From positions 248,001 to 312,000 of the forward strand of contig CAVSHI010000006.1 in the NCBI GenBank assembly GCA_963727845.1: a stretch of 64,000 bases of DNA, given 5' to 3'. This document shows positions 52,798-60,906 of the stretch, one piece after another (position 1 is the stretch's first letter; every line of letters starts with the position of its first letter). Source of the DNA: JBEKTW01 sp963727845. GTDB lineage: Bacteria > Bacteroidota > Ignavibacteria > UBA10030 > SZUA-254. The notes beneath the pieces were generated by a model that worked only from the letters and a program-made list of their open reading frames with translations, ran no database searches and was not told where the DNA came from. The translations under genes were made by a program, and so were the position numbers.

Positions 52798-53232
52798 ATG
52801 GAAAGCAATGAACATGGGAAGAAATCTGAAGCCGGGTATCAGAGGCTTGAAATCTATCAGCTTGCGCATTCGCTGGCCGTAAGAATTCACAAAATGAGTT
52901 TGTTGTTGCCGCATTATGAGATACACGAGACGGGAAGTCAAATTCGAAGGTCGGCGAAGTCGGTGTCTGCAAATATCGTGGAGGGATACATTTTAAGGAA
53001 GTATAAGAACGAATTCATACGTTACCTGTACCGTGCCTACGCGTCCGGTGAAGAAACGGTCGAACACTTGAATATATTGTTTGAGACAGGTTCAATGCAA
53101 GATAAAGGGCTTTTCGGCGATCTACTTGAGCTGTATAGCAAGCTGAATGCCAAGCTGTTTAGATTTATTCAATCGGTCGAAGAAAAACATGAAACACCCC
53201 TCTATGTTAAAGAAGACTCTGCCGAATGTTAG
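52798..53232 (+). CDS. Four-helix-bundle protein (S23/23S-IVS family)
   Basis: 144 residues from ATG 52798 at the end of the GATGG tract. GYQRLEIYQLAHSLAVRIHKM, then SQIRRSAKSVSANIVEGYILRK, then EFIRYLYRAYASGEETVEHLNIL is the characteristic helix pattern with the S-x-x-x-NIVEG motif. Members occur in 23S rRNA intervening sequences and as stand-alone genes of unknown role, common in FCB genomes. Here it interrupts the catabolic cluster. Confidence 0.85.
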   Translation: MESNEHGKKSEAGYQRLEIYQLAHSLAVRIHKMSLLLPHYEIHETGSQIRRSAKSVSANIVEGYILRKYKNEFIRYLYRAYASGEETVEHLNILFETGSMQDKGLFGDLLELYSKLNAKLFRFIQSVEEKHETPLYVKEDSAEC

Positions 53233-53279
53233 ACGTCATCTGCGTCAAGTGAACATGGCATCAAAAAAAGGAGAAGGCT

Positions 53280-54929
53280 ATGCCAGTAGGTAATGAATTT
53301 CTGACTCAACTGGGTAAGGCAAAAGTTGTACAAGAAACAAAACCCAGATCGGTAAAAGACTTGATCATTGAATTCCAAAATGAAAGGATTCATATACCCC
53401 CTTACCAAAGGTCATTTGTTTGGGACAACGAGAAACAATGCCGATTTATAGAGTCTCTTTTTATGAACATACCTATACCTCCGGTATTCCTTCTCTCGAA
53501 GGGTCAGGATAATTCAGAAAGGCCATCACTTGAGGTCATAGATGGCGTTCAGCGCCTGACCACGCTTGTCAACTTCTATGATGGACTACTCAAATTGAGA
53601 GGATTGCTCTCTCTCCCAGAATTGAATCAAGCAACTTTTGCAAATCTCCCTCAGGAAGTACAGGATTTCTACCTAAAACGTGAGATACACACCGTCACGA
53701 TTCACAAGGAGACTCATCCTGAGATTCAGTTCGAGGTCTTTGCTCGCCTCAACCAAGGCTCGGTGTCCTTGAACGATCAGGAGTTAAGAAACTGTATTTT
53801 TCATGGCGAGTTTAATGACTTCTTGATTCACCTTAGTCGCAACCCATCATATAGAGAGGCTCCTTTCGCATTTTGGCAAGTTCAAGCCTGTACTGGAAGG
53901 CAAGACAGACAAGAATAGAATGCTTGATGTCGAGTTGATTCTTCGGTTCTTTGCAATCTATGAATTATTTGGCTTCACAAGGCCAGGCGAGTATTTGCCC
54001 TCAACGCTGGATACCCTGAATCTTTATATGAGGATTCGCACTGGCAAAGAATCCCACTTGTTGCCAGAGAAACCACCTAATCTCAAAACACCCCAAGAAC
54101 TCGAGAAGTTATTCTTGAGAGCTTTGGAAGCGGTCAAAACTGTATTCAGGGATAACCAGTTCAAACGATTTGACGTGGAATTGGGTGAAGGAGCGGACTT
54201 TGTGCATACTACCTTCAACAAAGCTGTCTTCGATGTCCAAATGCTCGGATTTGTCGATTACTCTCTGGAACAGATAACGGAATCAGCTGACACTATCTAT
54301 GATGCCTTCTTGACGTATCGAGTTACGACCTAATTTTCATAGATGCAACTAAACTCGGGACAAATCAGAAGGTAAACGAGCGGATGAATGTCTGGCGTCA
54401 ACGTATTGCCCAAATCATAGAAAATCCAGAACCTTTTGCTCAAAAGATGAAGGCCAAAATAAAGCTCTTCAACTCAAATCCGATTTGTGAAATATCCCGG
54501 CGTCGAATAGAGACCATTGAGGAGGCATATTACGAAAATGGACATCTATATCATCGTGCTTTCCGCCCGCTTCCACAAACAACACGGACCAGATCATCGG
54601 CGATTCGTTTCCACGTGGACGGGACTGATTACGAAATGGATAATGTGTCAGATACGTGGGATTTTCTAACCGAATATCTCAGAAATAACATGCCCACTGA
54701 CGACCCTTATACGATTCGACGGCTCACCTCGCTCTCCTTCGTTGGAACACAAAAGGAACTCAGCAGCCGCAGTCAGAGCGAGACCAAAAAGTTCAAATCA
54801 CTTCGTGTGACAAATTCAGAAGGAGAAAATCTCTGGATAGATATCAGTGGAAACAAGCTGGAGAATATTCAGAAGATGGAGGAAGTCGCCTCCCTTTTCA
54901 GCTTTATGAGCGACTTCGAAATCTTATGA
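53280..54929 (+). pseudogene. DUF262 protein with two frameshifts
   Basis: Segment 1 (53280-53918) starts with a DUF262 domain: IHIPPYQRSFVWDNEKQCRFIESLFMNIPIPP and LEVIDGVQRLTTL. Near 53865 an extra base shifts the frame; the continuation ELLSHFGKFKPVLEGKTDKNRMLDVELILRFF is read in the second frame to 54333. A second shift near 54320 leads to TTDLIFIDATKLGTNQKVNERMNVWRQRI and the C-terminal part ending at 54929. DUF262 proteins act as NTP-dependent restriction or defence factors. This copy is broken unless the shifts are assembly errors. Confidence 0.8.
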
Positions 54930-55128
54930 TAAATGCACTTTGCGCAAACGAACGCCTACCAGGATGCGAAACGACGCACAAACCAAATGCTAGGGAACTC
55001 AATGGATTGGCTCACAGGAAATTGGTGATTTGCAGTTCGCAAAGTCGCCGCGTATTGCCGCCAGACGCAATACCTATTATTTCGCTCGTCCATCATCAAT
55101 CCTCTCTCGTCAATCGTAAAACAACGTC
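54930..55128. other. Spacer before the shell-protein gene
   Basis: About 200 bases, no convincing gene; a short open frame with unlikely composition crosses it. Confidence 0.35.
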
Positions 55129-55680
55129 ATGACTAAGAATTCCATCGGCCTCATCGAACTCACGAGCATTGCGGCAGGCTATCAGGCCGCCGATGCAATG
55201 CTCAAAGCAGCGGAGGTGGAAATCATCCTTTCGCGAACGATCTGCTCGGGCAAGTACATGGTGCTCGTCGGGGGCGACGTTGCGGCAGTGACCTCGAGTG
55301 TCGAAGCGGGATGCATCGCCGCACGGGGTTCGGTGATCGACACTTTTGTCATCCCGAATGTGCACGCCGCAGTGTTTCCCGCAATCGGCGGCACAAGTAA
55401 AGTTGACCTGCTCGAAGCATTGGGGATTGTGGAATCATTTTCCGTGGCATCGCTCATTGAAGCCGCCGACGCCGCCGTCAAGGCCGCGCGTGTCCAGTTG
55501 ATCGAGATCCGGCTTGCCATGGCGCTGGGGGGAAAGGCATTTCTCACGCTGACGGGCGAGGTTGCGGCCGTCCAATCGGCAGTCGACGCGGGAGCGGCGA
55601 TCGTTGCAGAAAAGGGACTTCTCGTCAACAAAGTCGTAATCCCGCAACCTCGGAAGGAATTATTGTCGGAAATTGTGTAA
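55129..55680 (+). CDS. Bacterial microcompartment shell protein, BMC-T (PduT-like)
   Basis: 183 residues with two BMC domains in tandem: IGLIELTSIAAGYQAADAMLKAAEVEI...GDVAAVTSSVEAG and ALGIVESFSVASLIEAADAAVKAARVQLIEIRLA...GEVAAVQSAVDAG. C39 in RTICSGKYMV sits where PduT holds a [4Fe-4S] cluster in the trimer pore (Cys38). PduT passes electrons to PduS, whose homologue is encoded 2.4 kb upstream. No hexameric (BMC-H) or pentameric (BMC-P) shell gene is in the window, so a full shell would need genes elsewhere. Confidence 0.92.
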   Translation: MTKNSIGLIELTSIAAGYQAADAMLKAAEVEIILSRTICSGKYMVLVGGDVAAVTSSVEAGCIAARGSVIDTFVIPNVHAAVFPAIGGTSKVDLLEALGIVESFSVASLIEAADAAVKAARVQLIEIRLAMALGGKAFLTLTGEVAAVQSAVDAGAAIVAEKGLLVNKVVIPQPRKELLSEIV

Positions 55681-55767
55681 CTAATCCAACAGCCAAAGGC
55701 TAAAGGCCAATAGCTTGTGGACAGTGCTCGAAAATGAAAATCATCAAAACAAAAGGAGAATTTCACA

Positions 55768-56748
55768 ATGCGTAGTTTCATCGGTCGCGACATTCTGTCG
55801 CTCAAAGAATTTGAACGAAGCGAGTTCCTCCGTGTGTTTGAAATTGCGGAGCGCCTGGAGCCGATTGCCCGCAATCGCCAGAACAGCGATATGCTCAAAG
55901 GCAAGACGCTCGTCACTGCATTCTATCAACCGAGCACGCGCACGCGTCTTTCCCACGAAGCCGCCATGCATCGCCTTGGCGGGCACGTCACCGGTTTTGC
56001 CGATGCCAAGATGACGCGCGCCGGAGATTACTATCAGGAGAGCATCAAGGACACCGTTAAGATGCTCGAGTTTTACGGCGATGTGATTGCAATGCGTCAT
56101 TTCCAGAAAGGGGCGCCACAGGAGGCCGCACAATGGTCGTCTGTGCCGGTGATCAACGGCGGCGATGGCTGGGGTGAACATCCGACTCAGATTCTCACCG
56201 ACCTCTATACTATTTTCCGCGAACGCGGCCGCATCGACGGTCTGCGCTGGCTCGCCGTGGGCGATATGCGGATGCGCACGATGCACTCGCTCGGATACGC
56301 GCTCACACAATTCGATTGTCCCATCACGTTCGTCGGGCCGGCTCCGAATGCGCTTTTCCCCAACTCGCCCGACATGCGAATGCCGGAAGAATACAAGACG
56401 GATTTCAAGAAGTACGGACTCAATTTCAGCGAAGCGGAACACGTCGAGCAGGCGATCGCGAATGCCGATGTAGTTCTGGTCGAGCCGGTGATCCAGGCCG
56501 ACTATTCACAGTCGCGACAGGAAGCAACGAAGGAGAAACCACTCACGCCGGCGAATTTCAAGATCACGCGCGAATTGTTGATGAGCAAGGCAAAGAGCGA
56601 TATGACGTTGCTTCACTCGCTTCCGCGCATGGACGAGATTCCTCCGGATGTCGACATTACCCGCTGGTCGCGCTACTGGCAGGAAGCATTCTACGGCGTC
56701 GTCCTGAAGATGGGATTGATCTCGCTCGTTTTGGGGGCCGTTGAATAG
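55768..56748 (+). CDS. Aspartate/ornithine carbamoyltransferase-family enzyme (PyrB-like)
   Basis: 326 residues with AAAGGAG upstream. FYQPSTRTRLSHEAAMHRLGG is the carbamoyl-phosphate loop (STRTR). HPTQILTDLYTIF is the second signature and LLHSLPRMDEIPPDVD the amino-acid-side loop as in aspartate transcarbamylases (HSLPR). It lies in a catabolic cluster with a second carbamoyltransferase and carbamate kinase, so it probably runs phosphorolytically to make carbamoyl phosphate. A pyrimidine-biosynthetic role cannot be excluded. The stop codon TAG is the first unit of an AGTT repeat. Confidence 0.82.
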   Translation: MRSFIGRDILSLKEFERSEFLRVFEIAERLEPIARNRQNSDMLKGKTLVTAFYQPSTRTRLSHEAAMHRLGGHVTGFADAKMTRAGDYYQESIKDTVKMLEFYGDVIAMRHFQKGAPQEAAQWSSVPVINGGDGWGEHPTQILTDLYTIFRERGRIDGLRWLAVGDMRMRTMHSLGYALTQFDCPITFVGPAPNALFPNSPDMRMPEEYKTDFKKYGLNFSEAEHVEQAIANADVVLVEPVIQADYSQSRQEATKEKPLTPANFKITRELLMSKAKSDMTLLHSLPRMDEIPPDVDITRWSRYWQEAFYGVVLKMGLISLVLGAVE

Positions 56749-56785
56749 TTAAATAGTTGGGTAGTTGAGTAGTTAAATAGTTGGG
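56745..56785. repeat. 8-bp AGTTNNNT tandem repeat
   Basis: Five units (AGTTAAAT, AGTTGGGT, AGTTGAGT, AGTTAAAT, AGTTGGGG) starting at the stop codon of the carbamoyltransferase gene. Confidence 0.75.
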
Positions 56786-56800
56786 GAGGCGAAGGGCGTC

Positions 56801-57142
56801 ATGGCAAAGATCTCGCGTTTTGAAGATCTGCAGAGTTGGCAGAAAGGTTGTCAGCTGGCAAACATTATATATGATCTCACAGAGCAACCGCTCTTTGCCA
56901 GGGATTTCAGGCTACGAGATCAAATTCAGGGCGCTGCGGGTTCGGTGATGCACAATATTGCTGAAGGATTTGATTCTGGTTCAAATCCGGAGTTCATTCG
57001 CTTTTTGAAAATGGCCCGCCGTTCTGCCAGCGAGGTACAGTCGGAATTGTATTTGGCCCTCGATCGAAAGTACATAACGGTGGATCAACTCAACGCAGCT
57101 TATGAGAGAGCTACAGAAGCGAAACGTCTTATTATGGCATGA
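56801..57142 (+). CDS. Four-helix-bundle protein (S23/23S-IVS family)
   Basis: 113 residues. ISRFEDLQSWQKGCQLANIIYDLTE, then DQIQGAAGSVMHNIAEGF, then EFIRFLKMARRSASEVQSELYLALD follows the family helix pattern with the NIAEG motif. It is a different subgroup from 52798-53232. It is bordered on both sides by short-period repeats, so repeat DNA and gene may have arrived together. Function unknown. Confidence 0.85.
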   Translation: MAKISRFEDLQSWQKGCQLANIIYDLTEQPLFARDFRLRDQIQGAAGSVMHNIAEGFDSGSNPEFIRFLKMARRSASEVQSELYLALDRKYITVDQLNAAYERATEAKRLIMA

Positions 57143-57159
57143 TCGGCTACCTACGCCGA

Positions 57160-57322
57160 CTAAGGCCGTCAGTCGAACATTAACTAAGCAACTATCAAAC
57201 CATCCAACTATCGAACTATCAAACGACCCAACGAAGCAACGACCCAACGATTGAACGAACAAACTATCAAACTATCCAACGAATCAACGACTTAATTATT
57301 TAACTATCGAACTACCAAACGA
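57160..57322. repeat. AACTATCAA / CAACGAA degenerate 8-9-bp repeats
   Basis: More than 150 bp made of AACTATCAA, CCATCCAAC, GACCCAACG and GAATCAACG words; no gene. The complementary ATAGTTGA type flanks the next gene on its other side. Confidence 0.7.
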
Positions 57323-57333
57323 AAGAAGAACCC

Positions 57334-58314
57334 ATGCAGACCTACTTACACGGCCGTGATCTCATCGGCGATCTCGATTTTAGCAAAGAAGAAGTTGAAA
57401 CCGTCCTCGACGTGGCGTTCGATTTGAAACGCAAACGCGCGTTGAATGAATCTCAGGCAATTCTGCGCGATAAGGTTCTCGCGATGTTGTTCTTTTTCTC
57501 GAGTACGCGTACGCGCGGCTCGTTCGAGGCTGGGATGGCGCAGTTAGGCGGGCACGCCGCGTTCATCGAGTCGCGGTCGACACAGATCGCGCACGGCGAC
57601 ACGCCGAAGGAAATCGGAGAGATTTTCGGCCGGTATTTCGACGGCATCGCCATCCGCCATGTGGACTGGGGAGTCGGCAACAAGTACATCAACGAAGTTG
57701 CGAAACACTCGCGGGTGCCGGTGCTGAATATGCAGTGCGACATCTACCACCCATTCCAGATTCTTGCCGACCTGATGACGGTCGTCGAAAAGAAGGGACG
57801 CGATCTACGCCGCAAGAAAATGGTGGTGTCATGGGCATACGCCTCGTCATACCAGAAACCAATGTCGGTTCCGCAGTCGCTTATTTTGCAAATGCCGCGC
57901 TTTGGCATGGATCTGGTCCTTGCGCATCCTCCGGAATTCAAGCTGATGCCGGAAATCATGGACCAGGCGCGCTCCCAGGCAAAGAAAGTCGGCGCGGGCT
58001 TCGAGGTGGTCGACGATATGGATGCCGCGATGAAGGGCGCCGACGTCGTCTACGCTAAGTCGTGGGGCGCGATGGTCCACACATCGGATGAAAAAGAGGG
58101 CGCGAAGATCATCGCCAAGTACTCGTCGTGGATCATGGACGAGCGACGGCTAAAGCTGGCAAAACCCGATGCAATCTACATGCATCCGCTTCCCGCCGAC
58201 CGGAACATCGAAGTGACCGACGGCGTCATGGATGGACCCAACTCGGTTGTCTACGATGAAGCCGAAAATCGGATGCACGCACAAAAGGCGGCGATGGCGC
58301 TGACGATGGGTTAA
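57334..58314 (+). CDS. ygeW: YgeW-type carbamoyltransferase
   Basis: 326 residues, preceded by AAAGAAGAA. FFFSSTRTRGSFEAGMAQLGGHAAFIES is the carbamoyl-phosphate loop with the SFEAGM form of YgeW/ornithine-type enzymes. HPFQILADLMTVVEKKG replaces the usual HPCQ. MHPLPADRNIEVTDGVMDG is the C-terminal loop. YgeW enzymes occur in purine-degradation clusters and are thought to phosphorolyse a carbamoylated intermediate. It pairs with the carbamate kinase 100 bases downstream. Confidence 0.85.
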   Translation: MQTYLHGRDLIGDLDFSKEEVETVLDVAFDLKRKRALNESQAILRDKVLAMLFFFSSTRTRGSFEAGMAQLGGHAAFIESRSTQIAHGDTPKEIGEIFGRYFDGIAIRHVDWGVGNKYINEVAKHSRVPVLNMQCDIYHPFQILADLMTVVEKKGRDLRRKKMVVSWAYASSYQKPMSVPQSLILQMPRFGMDLVLAHPPEFKLMPEIMDQARSQAKKVGAGFEVVDDMDAAMKGADVVYAKSWGAMVHTSDEKEGAKIIAKYSSWIMDERRLKLAKPDAIYMHPLPADRNIEVTDGVMDGPNSVVYDEAENRMHAQKAAMALTMG

Positions 58315-58315
58315 A

Positions 58316-58390
58316 TAGTGCGATAGTTCAATAGTTGAATAGTTAATTGGTTGAGTCGTTGGATCGTTGGATGGTTGAGCAGTTCCCTGG
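58316..58390. repeat. ATAGTTGA-type low-complexity tract
   Basis: Words ATAGTTCA, ATAGTTGA, TCGTTGGA, TGGTTGAG of 8-9 bp between ygeW and carbamate kinase genes. Confidence 0.65.
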
Positions 58391-58417
58391 TTATCGAAGG
58401 ACAAAAGGATTATAATT

Positions 58418-59437
58418 ATGACAACAAAAAGAAAGACAACAAAGAGGGCGAGGAAATCTGTTGCGAAGTCGACCCCTGTTCCCAAACGCAAACTCGCAGT
58501 AATCGCCATTGGCGGTAACTCACTTATCAAAGATAAAAAGCACCAGTCGGTCGAAGACCAGGAAGGGGCGTTGCGCGAAACAGCGCATCACATTGCGGAT
58601 ATGATTGAGCAGGGCTGGGATGTTGCAATCGGACATGGTAACGGTCCGCAGGTCGGTTTCATCCTGCGCCGCTCCGAAATAGCCGCCAAGGCAGAAGGCA
58701 TGCACGAAGTTCCGCTCGACGTGTGCGGCGCGGATACGCAGGGCGCGATCGGGTACGAATTGCAGCAAGCGCTGCAGAACGAATTGTACCATCGCGGTAT
58801 CAAGAAACAATGTGCGACGATTATTACGCAAGTGCTGGTAGATCAAAAGGACCCGGCTTTCCAGCATCCATCGAAGCCCATCGGCGGATTCATGGATCAG
58901 GCGGAGGCGATGCGGCGCAAGACTGAAATGGACTGGAGCGTCGTTGAAGATGCGGGTCGCGGCTGGCGGCGAGTAGTCCCGTCGCCTATGCCCGCAGAAA
59001 TCGTCGAGCTATCAACCATTCAAGCCGTCCTGAAACAGGGCATCATTGTGATCACCGTCGGCGGCGGCGGCATTCCGGTCATCGATGTTGGCGACGGCGA
59101 GTATCGCGGTACGGCGGCAGTGATCGACAAGGATTTTGCGAGCAGTCTTCTCGCGAGCAAAGTCAAAGCTGATTTATTTCTGATTGCGACTGCGGTCGAA
59201 AAAGTGGCACTCAATTTTGGCAAACCGAATCAGAGATGGATCGACAAAATCACGCTCGCCGATGCGAAACAGTACCTTGCCGAAGGCACGCACTTTGCCA
59301 AGGGCTCGATGGCGCCCAAGATTGAAGCGATCATCATGTTTCTCGCAGCCGGCGGCAAGCATGCGGTCATCACGAATCCCGAAAACATCGGTCGCGCCCT
59401 ACGGAGTGAAACCGGAACTCACATCACACGAAATTAA
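58418..59437 (+). CDS. arcC: Carbamate kinase
   Basis: 339 residues; the family is ~310, the extra being a basic N-terminal ~27 residues (TTKRKTTKRARKSVAKSTP). LAVIAIGGNSLI, GHGNGPQVGFILRRSE, VDQKDPAFQHPSKPIG, VITVGGGGIPVI and KADLFLIATAVEKVALNFG are the family signatures. It makes ATP from carbamoyl phosphate, giving the cluster its energy yield. The short basic tail could be a targeting or encapsulation peptide, which is speculative but of interest beside a shell protein. Confidence 0.92.
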   Translation: MTTKRKTTKRARKSVAKSTPVPKRKLAVIAIGGNSLIKDKKHQSVEDQEGALRETAHHIADMIEQGWDVAIGHGNGPQVGFILRRSEIAAKAEGMHEVPLDVCGADTQGAIGYELQQALQNELYHRGIKKQCATIITQVLVDQKDPAFQHPSKPIGGFMDQAEAMRRKTEMDWSVVEDAGRGWRRVVPSPMPAEIVELSTIQAVLKQGIIVITVGGGGIPVIDVGDGEYRGTAAVIDKDFASSLLASKVKADLFLIATAVEKVALNFGKPNQRWIDKITLADAKQYLAEGTHFAKGSMAPKIEAIIMFLAAGGKHAVITNPENIGRALRSETGTHITRN

Positions 59438-59458
59438 TCTCGCAGGGATTGTCCCCAC

Positions 59459-60739
59459 ATGAACTATCATTTCAAATGCACGCTCTGTGATTCGGAATAC
59501 GATCCTCGCACCACCCGCTACGTCTGCCCAAAACACCCTTCTGCGCCAGAGGCGCATCCGCCTTTGGCCGAGACAAGCTCAGGGCAGGCTCTCGGCGTCC
59601 TCGACACGATTTTCAACTACAAACGAATCAACGAATCAACGTCTCCGCATGCGATCTCCGATTCGCGTGACTACTCCATCTGGCGATATGCCGCACTTTT
59701 GCCTCTCGACAATGCACGCACATCCGCGCCGCCGATTCATGTCGGTTGGACGCCGCTTTATCGGTCGACGACCCTTGGTCCACAATTGGGATTACGAAAT
59801 CTGTATCTCAAAGACGACGGTCGCAATCCGACGGCGTCGTTCAAAGATCGAGCGAGCGCAGTCGTCGTAGCTAAAGCGCGTGAGATGGGCGTCGAAATAA
59901 TTACGACCGCAAGCACCGGCAATGCGGGGGCGGCGCTCGCCGGTCTCGCCGCTGCTGCGAAAATGCCCGCGGTGATTTTTGTCCCCCAAACCGCCCCACC
60001 TGCAAAAATCGCGCAACTCCTGATTTTCGGCGCACGCGTTATCCTCGTCAAGGGGACGTATGACCAGGCCTTTGATCTGTGCCTGGAAGCCTCGAAAGAA
60101 TTCGGCTGGTATTGCCGCAATACTGCGTTCAACCCCTATACGGTGGAGGGAAAGAAAACTGCTTCCCTTGAAATCTGCGAGCAATTAGGGTGGAAAGCGC
60201 CCGACTCGATTTTCGTTTCGGTAGGCGATGGAAATATCATCAGCGGATTGTGGAAAGGCTTGCGCGATTTGCTCGCCCTGGGCTGGATTGATAGGATGCC
60301 GAAGCTCATGGGAATTCAAGCGGAAGGCTCGGCGGCGTGCTACAATGCGTGGAAAGCCGGAACGGAAAAAATCACTCCCGTGAATGCGCAAACCGTTGCC
60401 GATTCTATCAGCGCGGATGTGCCGCGCGATGGAGTTCGTGCCGTGCGCGCCGTGCGTGAAACCGGTGGGGCATATCTCACCGTGACGGATGATGAAATTC
60501 TCGAGGCTATTCCCGAACTTGCGCGCGGTGAAGCAATATTCTCCGAGCCCGCAGCGTCGACTGCCTACGCGGGATTGAAGAAAGCAGTTAAGGCCGGACT
60601 CGTGAAATCGGATGAGACCGTCGTATGCATGCTGACCGGCAACGGTTTGAAAGACATTGCAAGCGCCATGAAAGTTGCCGGTGCGGGCACAGTGATCGAG
60701 CCGACGCTGGAGGCAGTGAAGCGATTGAAATTCAAATAA
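59459..60739 (+). CDS. thrC: Threonine synthase
   Basis: 426 residues. An N-terminal zinc ribbon (CTLCDSEY, CPKH) precedes the PLP domain: RNPTASFKDRASAVVVAKA with the Schiff-base Lys, TASTGNAGAALAGLAA and VGDGNIISGLWKG. Between CPKH and GVLDTIFNY stand ~17 extra residues encoded by a palindromic element (59537-59588). A few more (KRINESTS) come from CGAATCAACG repeat words. Fold-type II lyases of this kind may act on diaminopropionate or serine-like intermediates in purine clusters. The housekeeping function is equally possible. Confidence 0.85.
   Translation: MNYHFKCTLCDSEYDPRTTRYVCPKHPSAPEAHPPLAETSSGQALGVLDTIFNYKRINESTSPHAISDSRDYSIWRYAALLPLDNARTSAPPIHVGWTPLYRSTTLGPQLGLRNLYLKDDGRNPTASFKDRASAVVVAKAREMGVEIITTASTGNAGAALAGLAAAAKMPAVIFVPQTAPPAKIAQLLIFGARVILVKGTYDQAFDLCLEASKEFGWYCRNTAFNPYTVEGKKTASLEICEQLGWKAPDSIFVSVGDGNIISGLWKGLRDLLALGWIDRMPKLMGIQAEGSAACYNAWKAGTEKITPVNAQTVADSISADVPRDGVRAVRAVRETGGAYLTVTDDEILEAIPELARGEAIFSEPAASTAYAGLKKAVKAGLVKSDETVVCMLTGNGLKDIASAMKVAGAGTVIEPTLEAVKRLKFK
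59537..59588 (+). repeat. In-frame palindromic insertion in threonine synthase
   Basis: GCCAGAGGCG and CGCCTTTGGC form a 10-bp stem (one G-T pair) with a 4-base loop at 59545-59568, followed by GAGACAAGCTCAGGG. It codes for SAPEAHPPLAETSSGQA in a spot where relatives go straight from the zinc ribbon to VLD. Confidence 0.65.
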
Positions 60740-60796
60740 ACCTAAGGGAAATCAATCCCGCTTCTCATCTCCCATGTTGAAAAAGATTAGCGATTG

Positions 60797-60882
60797 AAAC
60801 ACAAAGGCACAAAGAACGCGCAGTTTGAAGATGGCTGTTGTGTTTTTCTCTTTGTGTCCTTCGTGTCTTCGTGGTGAAGCTC
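60797..60882. repeat. Dispersed inverted repeat (ACACAAAGGCACAAAG / CTTTGTGTCC)
   Basis: AAACACAAAGGCACAAAG on the left and CTTTGTGTCCTTCGTGTCTTCG on the right form an imperfect inverted repeat in the convergent spacer. It may serve as a bidirectional end for transcripts. No gene lies between 60740 and 60906. Confidence 0.6.
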
Positions 60883-60906
60883 ATCAAACCGAAATTTGTC
60901 AACCGA

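Noticed and set aside
54926..55132. Small open frame before the shell-protein gene
   Set aside because: No ribosome site, unusual composition and no recognisable domain; treated as spacer.
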